From positions 1 to 63,251 of the forward strand of contig JARLIY010000150.1 in NCBI GenBank assembly GCA_031291475.1: a stretch of 63,251 nt of DNA, in the 5' to 3' direction. The notes under the pieces were generated by a model, which saw only the letters and a program-made list of their open reading frames with translations, made no database searches and was not told the DNA's origin. Source of the DNA: Xanthobacteraceae bacterium. Lineage in GTDB: Bacteria; Pseudomonadota; Alphaproteobacteria; Rhizobiales; Xanthobacteraceae. Positions 44,375-53,364 of this stretch are shown one piece after another. The translations under genes were made by a program, and so were the position numbers. Positions within the stretch are counted from its first letter, which is position 1, and each line of letters starts with the position of its first letter.

Positions 44375-45379
44375 TCAACCCACCACGCGCCGCGGTCCCT
44401 TGCGCTGCGGCGCGGTCGACCGGGCGGTGCTGCGGGCATCGAGGCAACGGATGGCGACTTCCAGGCTCGCCACGCCTTCTTCTCCGGTCACCGCCGGCGG
44501 GCGGCCGCTGCGAATGGCGTTGACGAAAGCGAGCAACTCGGCGCGCAACGGCTCGGCATAGCCGACCGAGAGATGACGCATTGAATAGCTGCCGTCCGGC
44601 TGGAAGCCGAAACATTCGGTCACCTGCAGCGTCAACAGATCGCCGATCAGGTATTTGTCGCGGGTGGCGACATGGATGGTGCGCGCCTTGAACGGCGTGA
44701 GCCAATTGGTGTTGATATGCGCCAGCACGCCCGAGGCGGTGCGGAACTGCAACAGCGCGATGTCCTCGCGCTCGGCAACCGCGCTCGACAATTGCGGCTG
44801 GATCTCGACGATCTCCGAATCGGTGAACCAGCGGATCAGGTCGATATCGTGCACCGCAAGGTCGATGACGACGCCGACATTCGACATGCGCGGCGGAAAC
44901 GGACCGACGCGGGTGATGGCGATGGAAAGAATGTCCTGATCCTTGATCGCCCGCTTGATCGACTCGACTGCCGGGTTGAAACGCTCGACATGGCCGACCA
45001 TCAGCGTCACACCGGCGCGGCGCGCGGCGGCGACGATGGCGCGGCCCTCCTCGACGGTCGGGGCGATCGGCTTCTCGACCAGGACGTGGATGCCGCGAGC
45101 AACGCATTTGAGCGCGAGGTCGTGATGAAGATGGGTCGGCGCGGCGATGGTCACCGCATCGACTCCAGCGCGGATCAGCCCATCGAGGTCGGCGAATTCG
45201 GCGCAGCCGAGCGTGCGGGCGACGTGTTCCCTTTGCTTGCGGTCGGGGTCGACCACGCCAACCAGCTCGACGCCAGCGATTTCCGCAAGCACGCGCGCAT
45301 GGTTGCTGCCCATGACGCCGACGCCGACCACGCCCACTTTCAACGCACCGTCCCCACCAACCCCGCCCGCCTGAACCAT
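44375..45379 (-). CDS. Gfo/Idh/MocA family oxidoreductase (WbpB-like)
   Basis: The 334-residue product has the Rossmann motif VGVVGVGVMGSNHARVLAEI and the EKPIAPT stretch with the catalytic-site Lys (HVLVEKPIA). It also has GHVERFNPA and AVHDIDLIRWF. It precedes the aminotransferase gene by 40 bp on the same strand and together they probably make an amino-sugar acid nucleotide for an O-antigen or other polysaccharide. The last 25 residues are Arg-rich and less conserved. Confidence 0.85.
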   Translation of the reverse strand: MVQAGGVGGDGALKVGVVGVGVMGSNHARVLAEIAGVELVGVVDPDRKQREHVARTLGCAEFADLDGLIRAGVDAVTIAAPTHLHHDLALKCVARGIHVLVEKPIAPTVEEGRAIVAAARRAGVTLMVGHVERFNPAVESIKRAIKDQDILSIAITRVGPFPPRMSNVGVVIDLAVHDIDLIRWFTDSEIVEIQPQLSSAVAEREDIALLQFRTASGVLAHINTNWLTPFKARTIHVATRDKYLIGDLLTLQVTECFGFQPDGSYSMRHLSVGYAEPLRAELLAFVNAIRSGRPPAVTGEEGVASLEVAIRCLDARSTARSTAPQRKGPRRVVG

Positions 45380-45632
45380 GACCCGAAGGGCTCCTTAAGA
45401 CTCTGCCGCCCGTTTACTCTCCCCTAGCATGGCGCAAGCCGACTGGCGACCCAATCGGGGCGGAAGCGTGAACACGTTTTACTTCCGATACTTACACGCA
45501 AAAAGGCGCGCCAGAATCGGCGGCATCGAACGATCCGCGAGGAAATTTTTCGGCACGGCGGCGGCGACAAGCGCCGGGGCCGCGTTCACCGGATAATCTA
45601 TTGGGCGGCAGCGGGGTGGAACTTATAGAGTG
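45380..45632. other. Intergenic region
   Basis: No coding frame, hairpin or promoter consensus is convincing in this stretch. The 45380-45699 gap as a whole ends in a dispersed palindromic repeat just before the next gene. Confidence 0.5.
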
Positions 45633-45682
45633 GCGCATGATCTTTTCGGAAAAACCGGGGTCCACTTTTCCGGATCATGCGC
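45633..45682. repeat. Palindromic intergenic repeat (ATGATC type)
   Basis: It opens with GCGCATGATCTTTTC, closes with GGATCATGCGC and has AAACCGG in the centre. A long imperfect hairpin of this type is very common in rhizobial genomes (established knowledge). It ends 17 bp before the start of the hydrolase gene, so it is in that gene's leader. Confidence 0.75.
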
Positions 45683-45699
45683 TAAACGGACATCGAATC

Positions 45700-46719
45700 A
45701 TGCGCTCGACTACCTTTTTGCTACTTTGCATCGCCATCGCCGCAGCCGACGGCGGAGCCTCCCGCTGCCTCGCCGCCGACGACGAGCCGGCCTACGGGCC
45801 GCGGCTCGAGGGTTTCGATTATCCCTGGCCGGTGTCGCATTTCACCTTCACCTCCCAAGGCGAGGCCATGGACATGGCCTATATGGACGTGAAGCCGACG
45901 ACGGTCGCGAATGGCAAGACCGCCGTGCTGTTTCACGGCAAGAATTTTTGCGCAGCAACCTGGCAAGACACCATTGCGGCGCTGGTTGCGGCGGGTTACC
46001 GCGCCATCGCCGTCGATCAAATCGGCTTTTGCAAATCGAGCAAGCCCGCGCATTACCAATTCACCTTCCAGCAGCTTGCCGGAAACACCCACGCGCTGTT
46101 GGCCTCGCTCGGGATCGATCGCCCGACCATCATCGGTCATTCGCTCGGCGGCATGCTCGGCATGCGCTACGCGCTGACATTTCCCGACGATCTCGACCGG
46201 CTGATGCTGGTCGATCCGATCGGGCTCGAGGACTGGAAAGCCAAGGGCGTACCGTGGCAAAGCGTCGACGCCTGGTATCAGACCGAGCTTAAGACTACGG
46301 CCGACGCCATTCGCGGATACCAGCGCGTGACGTATTACGCCGGTACGTGGGATCCGAAATACGATCGCTGGGTGCAGATGCTGGCCGGCCTCTACCGTGG
46401 TCCAGGACGTGACATCGTCGCCTGGAACGCGGCGCTGGTCGACGACATGGCCATGACGCAGCCGGTGTTCTACGAGTTAGAGAAAATCTCGGTTCCGGTT
46501 GTGCTGATGATCGGCGACAAGGATAATACCGCGGTCGGCAAGAATCTGGCGCCGCCCGAAATCCGTCCGACCCTCGGTAATTATCCGGTGCTGGGAAAGG
46601 AAGCCGTCGCACGCATGCCGCACGCGCAACTGATCGAATTTGCTGATCTCGGCCACGCGCCGCAAATCCAGGCGCCGGACGTCTTTCACAAGGCGCTGCT
46701 CGGCGCGCTGCCCAAGTAG
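45700..46719 (+). CDS. Secreted alpha/beta hydrolase
   Basis: The ATG at 45700 starts a signal peptide (ending CLA). The 339-residue product has the nucleophile elbow GHSLGGMLG, GDKDNTAVG near the acid, and DLGHAPQ near the histidine. A cap domain (about 200-260) contains many aromatics. The substrate is unknown. Its mRNA leader contains a palindromic repeat. Confidence 0.85.
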   Translation: MRSTTFLLLCIAIAAADGGASRCLAADDEPAYGPRLEGFDYPWPVSHFTFTSQGEAMDMAYMDVKPTTVANGKTAVLFHGKNFCAATWQDTIAALVAAGYRAIAVDQIGFCKSSKPAHYQFTFQQLAGNTHALLASLGIDRPTIIGHSLGGMLGMRYALTFPDDLDRLMLVDPIGLEDWKAKGVPWQSVDAWYQTELKTTADAIRGYQRVTYYAGTWDPKYDRWVQMLAGLYRGPGRDIVAWNAALVDDMAMTQPVFYELEKISVPVVLMIGDKDNTAVGKNLAPPEIRPTLGNYPVLGKEAVARMPHAQLIEFADLGHAPQIQAPDVFHKALLGALPK

Positions 46720-46793
46720 GGGCCCAGCCGGCAAAATGATCGGCCGGCATAGCCGCCTCAAGCCCGGCGATGCTCTTTCGACGGCGCACCGAT

Positions 46794-46946
46794 TCAGAGA
46801 AATAACTCCGAGGTGTCGGTGCCTGCTTCCCAGATATTAAGCGCGGCTTCCCACAAGGCGAGCTTGCCGTCGCGGTATTGCCAAAACTCCGCGCAGCGGC
46901 TGAGCATCTGCTTGCCGGTCTCTGCGTCGTCCCAAGACGCGGTTTG
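46794..46946 (-). pseudogene. SnoaL-like protein C-terminal fragment (remnant)
   Basis: On the minus strand the reading ASWDDAETGKQMLSRCAEFW continues with QYRDGKLALWEAALNIWEAG and a TGA stop. It matches the C-terminal third of the SnoaL-type gene at 48241-48639, with the Trp codon that is a stop codon there. No upstream half is present. It is a duplicated, truncated piece. Confidence 0.75.
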
Positions 46947-47125
46947 GGATGGAATAATTGTGAAAAATGAAACCGTTGATCCGGCGTCTCGAGTATATAT
47001 CGGGTGACACGCACAATATCACGGCCGACTGAGGCACGCTGACACCGCGCTCGTCATCGGCGATGGTGCGCACGACGAGGAAAAGGATTAGCGCGCGAGA
47101 ACAGGCAGCGCGCCGCCAAAAAGTG

Positions 47126-47554
47126 TTATAGATTCTGTGCCGTCCAAGGATCAACTATAGAGATCTTTAGATCCGCAAAATGCCGCACGTTTCGGGTGGC
47201 AAGTTTGGCGCGACGCGCGAGCGTGATGCCGGCGATTTGCGTGTCACGCATATCCACTGGCCGCCCGTTTTTCTGCCGCACGGCCGCTAGTGCCGCTGCT
47301 TCGATCGCTGCAGCGCTGTCGAAATCCAACACTCGGTTTTCTAAATCTTCTTGCAGCAGTCGATCAAACGCCGTTTCTAGCGTCTGACGTCGCCGGCCTG
47401 ACGGCAGCAGCGCCAGGCCAAACCGTGCTTCGACCAGCGTGATGCTGGTTATCCAGACGGACTCGGCGGGCTGGCGGTCCAGCCACGCTACCACGGGAGC
47501 GGCGGGAACCGTGTGCATCAACGCTGCCAGTACATTGGTATCGAGGATGATCAT
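47126..47554 (-). CDS. FitB/VapC-type PIN-domain toxin
   Basis: The 142-residue product has the PIN acidic residues: Asp in MIILDTNVLAALMH, Glu in SITLVEARFGLAL, and Asp in RDTQIAGIT. It is the FitB/StbB class of endoribonuclease toxin. Its start overlaps the antitoxin stop by 4 bp, the normal arrangement. It is full length and probably functional. Confidence 0.9.
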   Translation of the reverse strand: MIILDTNVLAALMHTVPAAPVVAWLDRQPAESVWITSITLVEARFGLALLPSGRRRQTLETAFDRLLQEDLENRVLDFDSAAAIEAAALAAVRQKNGRPVDMRDTQIAGITLARRAKLATRNVRHFADLKISIVDPWTAQNL

Positions 47555-47799
47555 CGACCAAATTTCGCCGCCAGCGGAACCTTACCGCGTAATTCAGGCA
47601 GGTCCGCGGTCAGTCCCATTCTGGCAAAACGTGCCGCAATGCGTGATCCCAACCTGGTTACACGTTGATTTTGCCCCTTCACCGCGTCGCGCAAGATGTG
47701 CCGGACTTCCTCTTCCATGCTGCGCCCATGACGGGCGGCCCGCCGTTTCAGGCGGGCTTTCACGTCTTCTTCAAGATGGCGCACGACGAACTGGGCCAT
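47551..47799 (-). CDS. FitA/VapB-type ribbon-helix-helix antitoxin
   Basis: The 82-residue product has MAQFVVRHLEEDVKARLKRR and AARHGRSMEEEVRHILRDAV, the ribbon-helix-helix of FitA-like antitoxins. It binds the PIN toxin encoded by the next gene and represses the operon. A GATATC pair of half-sites lies just upstream. The C-terminal tail (GKVPLAAKFGR) would cover the toxin site. Confidence 0.9.
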   Translation of the reverse strand: MAQFVVRHLEEDVKARLKRRAARHGRSMEEEVRHILRDAVKGQNQRVTRLGSRIAARFARMGLTADLPELRGKVPLAAKFGR

Positions 47800-48240
47800 T
47801 GGCCACTCCCGTATTTGATATCAGGATATCGTATTTACCGAGGGGTGTAAAGATCAGACCGCCCAAATCAAACGCCCACCCTCGGTCAAGGGGGACGGTG
47901 GTTATTGCTTTTGCCACTTCAACGCCGGGTAAAATGAGCGAACGCGGGTCGGGGCCGCGTCTGTGGATTGTGGATAACGTCGCGGCGCCAAACAGCCAGG
48001 GACCAAGGCAAACAACGTCACCCTTGCCCCGCGGAGAAGGCAAATGCCGACTTCGCGCGATGCCTTCAGCGCCTTGCTAACCTCGATGACGGGGCCTTCG
48101 AGCGTCTGAGCCGTCACGATAGTGCCTTTTGGCGCCAAGTCGGCCAGACCCTTTTCGTGCCCAAGCTTTTGGGCCGAGGAAACCGAAACGACGTCTGGCC
48201 CTTTGCTCGCCCCACCCTCAACTGACAAGAACATTGTCGA
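47800..48240. other. Unrecognised region with a long open minus-strand frame
   Basis: The frame of the SnoaL pseudogene continues open past it to 47902. It includes MFLSVEGGASKGPDVVSVSS and KGTIVTAQTLEGPVIEVSKA. No family was recognised, and there is no start with a ribosome binding site. It may be a fragment of another decayed gene. Confidence 0.35.
47815..47858 (-). promoter_or_regulatory. fitAB promoter and operator
   Basis: TTTACA and ATATCC on the minus strand, 16 bp apart, are a plausible -35/-10 pair. The palindrome GATATC-AG-GATATC (47817-47830) overlaps the -10 and is a likely autoregulatory site. Confidence 0.5.
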
Positions 48241-48639
48241 GTTATCGGTGCCCGCTTCCCAGACATTTAAGGCGGCCTCCCAGAGCGCAAGCTTGCCGTC
48301 GCGATATTGCCAAAACTCCGCGCCGTGGCCGAGCATCTGTTTGCCTGTTCTTGCGTCGTCCTAGGACGCGGCGTAGGTGGCGCCGATCTTGAAACCCTCG
48401 ACCATAAACAACGTCTTTTTGAGCCGGTAATTTTTCTGCCAGGCAAAGCGCGCGCGCAGAAATTTTTCCGCCGCAGCCTTTCCTTTTATTTCCGGTATAC
48501 CCGCAAAGCGGATCACGACATCGTCGGCGTAGCGGCCAAGAATCGCGTCGATATCGCCGCGGTTGAAGGTATCTTCCGCCCGCTGCACGATCTTGAGCGC
48601 TTCGTCCCAGCCAAACCCCTGTGGTGCCGCGACGTCCAT
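48241..48639 (-). pseudogene. SnoaL-like protein interrupted by an amber codon
   Basis: The ATG at 48639 opens WDEALKIVQRAEDTFNRGDI, a SnoaL/NTF2-like domain. After YAAS a TAG stands where the 46.8-kb copy has TGG (Trp), and the same frame resumes DDARTGKQMLGHGAEFWQY and WEAALNVWEAG. One base change would restore the gene. It may encode a truncated 93-residue protein. It lies 17 bp after an intact SnoaL-like gene. Confidence 0.75.
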
Positions 48640-48656
48640 GAAAGCGTTCCCGCCGA

Positions 48657-49031
48657 TTACGCGCGCCCTTTGCGGAAGGCGTTTTTCTTGGCCACTTTGT
48701 CGCCGGCGAACTCCAGGAGATCGCAACCCGCAATGCGTGCGCGCTGCCCGCTCGCGTCGGTGGCGACAAAATCCCACTCGAATGTTCCGATGTCACCCGC
48801 CACCTGGACCTTCAGGTTCTCGAATTGGCCGTCGGGAAAGCGGTCGAAGAAAGCCTGCACGCCGCGACGAACCTCCTCCCGGCCGTAGTAGCTCTTGCCG
48901 AGCGGATCGGGCCCGACCGAAGCGTGATAGACACCATCGTCGGCGAAGAAACTGGCCACCCGATCAGCATTATGGCTATTCCACGCGGCGCCGAACTCGA
49001 CCGCCCGCTCGAGCGTCATTTTGGCACCCAT
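48657..49031 (-). CDS. SnoaL-like/NTF2-fold protein
   Basis: The ATG at 49031 has GGGGAGG upstream and gives 124 residues. It has the small NTF2-like fold: VEFGAAWNSHNADRVASFFA, then GREEVRRGVQAFFDRFPD and a terminal strand region. Such proteins are ketosteroid-isomerase-like enzymes or ligand binders; no catalytic residue assignment is safe. It heads a two-gene group with the interrupted SnoaL gene. Confidence 0.75.
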   Translation of the reverse strand: MGAKMTLERAVEFGAAWNSHNADRVASFFADDGVYHASVGPDPLGKSYYGREEVRRGVQAFFDRFPDGQFENLKVQVAGDIGTFEWDFVATDASGQRARIAGCDLLEFAGDKVAKKNAFRKGRA

Positions 49032-49090
49032 CGACGCCTCCCCGTTCCAACCTTTTGCTGCCGATCTTAGCGAATTGGCTTTGTTTCGCG

Positions 49091-49148
49091 CTGACATCGT
49101 CGTCGATCAGCACGATAGTGTCCTCGCCGAGATAGCCGTCAGTCAACA
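49091..49148 (-). repeat. Copy of the 3' end of the mannose-1-phosphate guanylyltransferase gene
   Basis: The minus-strand reading GYLGEDTIVLIDDD matches the enzyme's tail SYLGEDDIVRIEDD, encoded at about 49558-49613. The DNA is similar over about 45 bp. Only the tail is present, so this is a small duplication or a recombination scar. Other sequence in 49149-49552 is non-coding apart from the FitA remnant. Confidence 0.6.
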
Positions 49149-49270
49149 GGCCTATCAGTCCCGATCTTGCGCATCAAAGCTATCGGCCGCCGCGATGCGG
49201 CACATAACGGAACTCATTTCGTTGCCGCATTCCTCCGCAATGCGGACACGTTGGCCTTCGTCAAGTCGCG

Positions 49271-49369
49271 TTCAGGTTCGGTTGAGCGGCCGTGCCGTGC
49301 CGCCCGAGGTTTCAAACGAGCGATCAAGTTATCGTCCAAATTGCGCACATGCAGATTTCCCTTGTGGAC
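49271..49369 (-). pseudogene. FitA-like antitoxin remnant
   Basis: The minus-strand frame reads GNLHVRNLDDNLIARLKPRA and then ARHGRSTEPE, the typical N-terminal half of a ribbon-helix-helix antitoxin. It has no start codon (AAG where ATG is expected) and runs into unrelated sequence after the conserved helix. There is no toxin partner next to it. Confidence 0.65.
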
Positions 49370-49552
49370 TCCGTTAGATATCTTATTGAGCTCAGGAGCT
49401 GCGGTTGGGTCAAGGCACAATGATCAGCTCATAGGTCAGGAATCGGGGTTATCGATCGAGACCGTTTTGCGCGAAGATTGGCGACAGTGATGGGTGATCG
49501 AAGCCGAACCCCGGCGCGTGAGAGTACGACCGCCAAAGTACGACATCGACAC

Positions 49553-51004
49553 TTATGAGCGGTGATAGTCGTCCTCGATGCGTACGATATCGTCTTCGCC
49601 GAGATAGCTGCCTGTCTGGACTTCGATCAGTTCGAGATCGAGCTTGCCCGGGTTCTCTAGGCGATGGCGCGCGCCGCTCGGCACATAGACCGATTCATTC
49701 TCATGCAGCATCTGCACTTTGTCGCCGATCGTCACGCGGGCGGCACCGCGCACCACCACCCAGTGCTCGGCGCGATGATGATGCAACTGCAGCGACAGCC
49801 GGCCGCCTTGCTTCACCACGATGCGCTTGACCTGATAGCGGTCGCCCTGATCGAGCGACTGGTAGGATCCCCATGGGCGATGCACTTTAAGGTGATCTTC
49901 GGTCAGCGACGGCGCGACCTCCTTGAGTTTCTTGACGACGCGGCGCAATCCTTCGCCGTCCTCGCGCCGCGCCACCAGCACCGCGTCATCGGTCGTGACC
50001 ACGACCACGTTGTCGACCCCAAGTAGCGCCACCAGCTGTTTTTCGCTGGCGACATATGAGCCGCGCGTATCGGTGAACACGGCGTGGCCGTGGGCGGCGT
50101 TGCCGTCGCGGTCGCGTTCCGACAGCTCCCACACCGCCTGCCACGAGCCCACATCCGACCAGCCGTAGGACACTGGCATGACCGCCGCATGCGTGGTCCG
50201 CTCCATTAGCGCATAGTCGATCGATTTGGCTGTTGCGCGCGCAAATGCTTCCGGCTGCAGCGTGACGAAGGAGAGGTCGGTGCCAGATTCCGCAATTGCG
50301 GCAGCGACCGCGGCTTCGGATTCCGGCTCGAAGCGGCGATATTCCTCCAAGAGGAAGCCGGCCCGGAACACGAAGTTCCCGGAGTTCCAGAGATAACCCT
50401 CGGCCACGTAGCGGGCGGCGGTTTCCGCGTCCGGCTTTTCCACGAAGCGCTCGATAGCATGCAAACCGGGCCGGATGGATTGTGCCGGACCAATGTAGCC
50501 GTATTCGGTTGCTGGCCGCGTCGGATGCACGCCGAAGGTGACGATGAGATTTTCCAGCGCCGCTTCACCGGCAATCCTGCATACCTTGGCGAAAGCGGCC
50601 GGATCGGTCACGACATGATCGGCGGCAAGCGCCACCATCACCGGATCGCCGCCGCGCCGGTGCGCATAAGCGGCGCCGGCGACAATGGCCGGTCCGGAAT
50701 CGCGCCGCATCGGCTCGAGCAAGATGTCCGCTTCCGCGCCGATCGCTGCGAGCTGCTCTGCCACCAGAAACCGGTATTGGCCGTTGGTCACGATAATTGG
50801 GCGACCAAACAAAGCCGGATCGGAGACACGACGGATGGCATCCTGAAATGTCGATAGCGGCCCGAACAACGGCAAGAACTGCTTCGGCCGATTTTCGCGC
50901 GATGCGGGCCAAAGCCGGGTACCGGCGCCGCCGCACATGATCAGGGGGATGATCGGTTGTGCCAATTTATGTCCGCGATTGCCGCGCCTGCCGCTGCATA
51001 TCAC
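49553..51004 (-). CDS. Mannose-1-phosphate guanylyltransferase/mannose-6-phosphate isomerase
   Basis: The nucleotidyltransferase signature is MCGGAGTRLWPASRENRPKQ; FVEKPD and YGWSDVGSW follow. A C-terminal cupin with QLHHHRAEHWVVVRG is the type II isomerase domain. It makes GDP-mannose for surface polysaccharides. The start is uncertain: GTG at 51004 (483 residues) or TTG at 50965 (470 residues, closer to relatives). It is full length. Sugar-nucleotide genes occur also at 43-45 kb but are not adjacent. Confidence 0.93.
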   Translation of the reverse strand: MICSGRRGNRGHKLAQPIIPLIMCGGAGTRLWPASRENRPKQFLPLFGPLSTFQDAIRRVSDPALFGRPIIVTNGQYRFLVAEQLAAIGAEADILLEPMRRDSGPAIVAGAAYAHRRGGDPVMVALAADHVVTDPAAFAKVCRIAGEAALENLIVTFGVHPTRPATEYGYIGPAQSIRPGLHAIERFVEKPDAETAARYVAEGYLWNSGNFVFRAGFLLEEYRRFEPESEAAVAAAIAESGTDLSFVTLQPEAFARATAKSIDYALMERTTHAAVMPVSYGWSDVGSWQAVWELSERDRDGNAAHGHAVFTDTRGSYVASEKQLVALLGVDNVVVVTTDDAVLVARREDGEGLRRVVKKLKEVAPSLTEDHLKVHRPWGSYQSLDQGDRYQVKRIVVKQGGRLSLQLHHHRAEHWVVVRGAARVTIGDKVQMLHENESVYVPSGARHRLENPGKLDLELIEVQTGSYLGEDDIVRIEDDYHRS

Positions 51005-51171
51005 TCACCGTGATCATTGCACGCTCTTCGCGCGAAACCACCTGGCGCTCCTGCAACTCTCACAAGAAGGAATAGCTGTCAAATGCCGGAACGCCAATGC
51101 GTTAACGACCGCATCGGATCGCAGCACTTGGGGACGAGCCGGTCATAAAGACGCCGGTCGAGGCCGGCAAC

Positions 51172-52047
51172 TTAGCGTCCCAACACCCTGCCGGCGACGG
51201 CATCGAGCTTTTTGAGCAGTTCGGGATCGCGCGCTTCTGGAGCGGTGATGAGCGCATTGTCGAGTGCCCGGTCGGAGCCGATCGGGCATAACTCATGCTC
51301 GCGCGGAAAATCGCGTGCCAGCCGCGCCACCAGGCGCTTGGCTTTTTCCGCATTGGCCAGCAAAACCTTGATGATGTCCTGCACGGTGACTGCATCATGA
51401 TCGGGATGCCAGCAGTCGAAATCGGTCACCATCGCGACCGTAGCGTAACAAATCTCCGCTTCACGCGCGAGCTTGGCTTCCGGCAGGTTGGTCATGCCGA
51501 TAACCGAATAGCCGAGATTCTTGTAAATGAGACTTTCGGCCAGGCTAGAGAATTGCGGACCTTCGATGCACACATAAGTGCCGTCGCGCACGATGGGGAG
51601 GTTCTCCGCCATGGCCGCTTCGGCAATATGGATGCGCAGCCGCGGCGACACCGGGTGCGCCATCGAAACGTGCGCCACGCAGCCGGTGCCGAAGAACGAC
51701 GTAGCGCGGGCGTGAGTACGGTCGACGAATTGATCGACAAGCACGAACGTGCCTGGCGCCAAATCCTCCTTGAACGAGCCGCAAGCCGAGAGCGAAACGA
51801 GATCGGTCACGCCGGCGCGTTTGAGCACGTCGATATTGGCGCGGTAATTGATATCAGTCGGCGAAATCCTGTGGCCCTTATCATGGCGCGACAGGAAAAC
51901 GATCGGAAGACCGGCAATCTCGCCCGTAAGCAGCGCCGCCGACGGCTGGCCCCATGGGCTATCGATGGTCCTCGTTTGGGCGTTAGTCAGGCCCGGCAAA
52001 TCATAGATGCCGGATCCGCCGATAATACCTAAGACTGATTTCGTCAT
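51172..52047 (-). CDS. mtnP: S-methyl-5'-thioadenosine phosphorylase
   Basis: The ATG at 52047 gives 291 residues. The protein shows LGIIGGSGIYDLPGL, PTDINYRANI, a CIEGPQFSSLAES segment and GMTNLPEAKLAREAEICYAT, all conserved in MTA phosphorylases. It cleaves methylthioadenosine for methionine salvage. No other mtn gene is nearby. Confidence 0.94.
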   Translation of the reverse strand: MTKSVLGIIGGSGIYDLPGLTNAQTRTIDSPWGQPSAALLTGEIAGLPIVFLSRHDKGHRISPTDINYRANIDVLKRAGVTDLVSLSACGSFKEDLAPGTFVLVDQFVDRTHARATSFFGTGCVAHVSMAHPVSPRLRIHIAEAAMAENLPIVRDGTYVCIEGPQFSSLAESLIYKNLGYSVIGMTNLPEAKLAREAEICYATVAMVTDFDCWHPDHDAVTVQDIIKVLLANAEKAKRLVARLARDFPREHELCPIGSDRALDNALITAPEARDPELLKKLDAVAGRVLGR

Positions 52048-52139
52048 CGATTCACTAACCCAATTCGCCGCTGCAATTCCCACCCACCCTCTTTGCTACG
52101 TACCCAGTGTTCGCTGGGGGCTCGTGGTCAACTCGCGCG

Positions 52140-52395
52140 CTTATCGATGCGCTCGCAGCGATTCTTTCGGCGAGATCACGGCACTGTATGCGGATGTCGG
52201 GATAGCGATGCACTCCCAAAAAGCGGCACGTGCCAGCGGTCCCAACGCGCGAACGCGCCTGGAACGCTGCAGTGAGGCGTCAATCAAGGCGTAATCCTCG
52301 TCGATGTAAACCCCGATACCGAGCGGATCGATCCGTTCGGTACCGCGCGTGAGCAGAGCGCGGATACGTGGATTTTCCGTTGCGCCAGCGATCCT
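52140..52395 (-). pseudogene. FAD/NAD(P)-binding protein C-terminal remnant
   Basis: The minus-strand frame reads ENPRIRALLTRGTERIDPLG through RVRALGPLARAAFWECIAI, then after a one-base frameshift PDIRIQCRDLAERIAASA. This is the end of a rhizobial FAD/NAD(P)-binding protein. The rest of the gene is missing. It explains the gap between mtnP and the transaldolase gene. Confidence 0.6.
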
Positions 52396-52450
52396 TGCCG
52401 GCGTTTATTATCGGTCGCTCGGATCTTGAATGACAGAAGAATTACGCTTG

Positions 52451-53200
52451 TCACTCAGCAGCGCGGGCCGGAGCGATCGGCAGCGTCAGGCCGACCGAAA
52501 CGGCATCGTCGCGAAATGCCTTGACCGCATCAAGCGACAATTCGGCCGCAGTTTTTGTCCCAAGCGACGGCAGCTTCTTGAGTACAGCCGCGGGTGCGGT
52601 AATAATGTGACAGCCCATTTCGTCGGCTTCGATCACGTTGAAAACTTCACGCGTCGACGCCCAGATGATCTCGACATTCGCGGTTTTGCGCGCCCGCGTA
52701 ACCGCGTCACGCATGATCGGCCGATAATCGATCCCGGCGTCGGCAAGCCGGCCGGCAAATACGGATACGCTGGCCGGTGCGCCGCCGGCCAGCGCGTCGA
52801 TCCCGGCAGCGGCGTGCTCGGGCGTGAACACCGCCGTCAGATTGACCTTGATGCCGTCCTGCGCCAGCGCGCGCACCGCCTCGAACAGCGGCTCGCCGCG
52901 CGTCGTCGTCACCGGCAACTTGGCATAGACATTAGCGCCCCAAGCGCTGATCACGCGCGCTTGGGCCACCATCTCCGCGATGTCGTCGGAAAATACCTCG
53001 AATGAGATATGACGGTCAGGCGCTACCTCGACTAGCTCGCGCGCATACGACCGATAGTCGGAGACCTTGGCCGATTTCATCAGCGTGGGGTTGGTGGTGA
53101 AGCCCCTGATCCAGGACAACTGAGCCATTTCTCGGATTTGCGCCTTATCAGCACCATCCGTGAACAGTTTCACCTTGAGGTCTTTCAGCGTGACGGTCAT
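52451..53200 (-). CDS. Transaldolase family protein (TalC/FSA-like)
   Basis: The 249-residue TIM-barrel protein has KLFTDGADKAQIREMAQL, GFTTNPTLMKSAKVSDYRSY and the Schiff-base Lys in VYAKLPVTTT. This is the short transaldolase/fructose-6-phosphate aldolase group. It transfers or cleaves dihydroxyacetone units. It is a single gene in the accessory region. Confidence 0.88.
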   Translation of the reverse strand: MTVTLKDLKVKLFTDGADKAQIREMAQLSWIRGFTTNPTLMKSAKVSDYRSYARELVEVAPDRHISFEVFSDDIAEMVAQARVISAWGANVYAKLPVTTTRGEPLFEAVRALAQDGIKVNLTAVFTPEHAAAGIDALAGGAPASVSVFAGRLADAGIDYRPIMRDAVTRARKTANVEIIWASTREVFNVIEADEMGCHIITAPAAVLKKLPSLGTKTAAELSLDAVKAFRDDAVSVGLTLPIAPARAAE

Positions 53201-53364
53201 GTCGGAACCATGGAACGGTTAAGCGGTGGAGGCCGTGCGTTCGTTGCTAACGATCAACACCCGGAGCGAAATTACTCACTCTTATATAGTCTATAACCAA
53301 TTTCAGCCGTGAAGTTCCATTTTGGCCTTGCGCGGACGTTATTAATTCGACTTGGTTCAAGCAT

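Noticed and set aside
47771..48043. 90-residue minus-strand frame overlapping the fitA start
   Set aside because: It would cover the fitAB promoter and the start of fitA; no recognisable domain.
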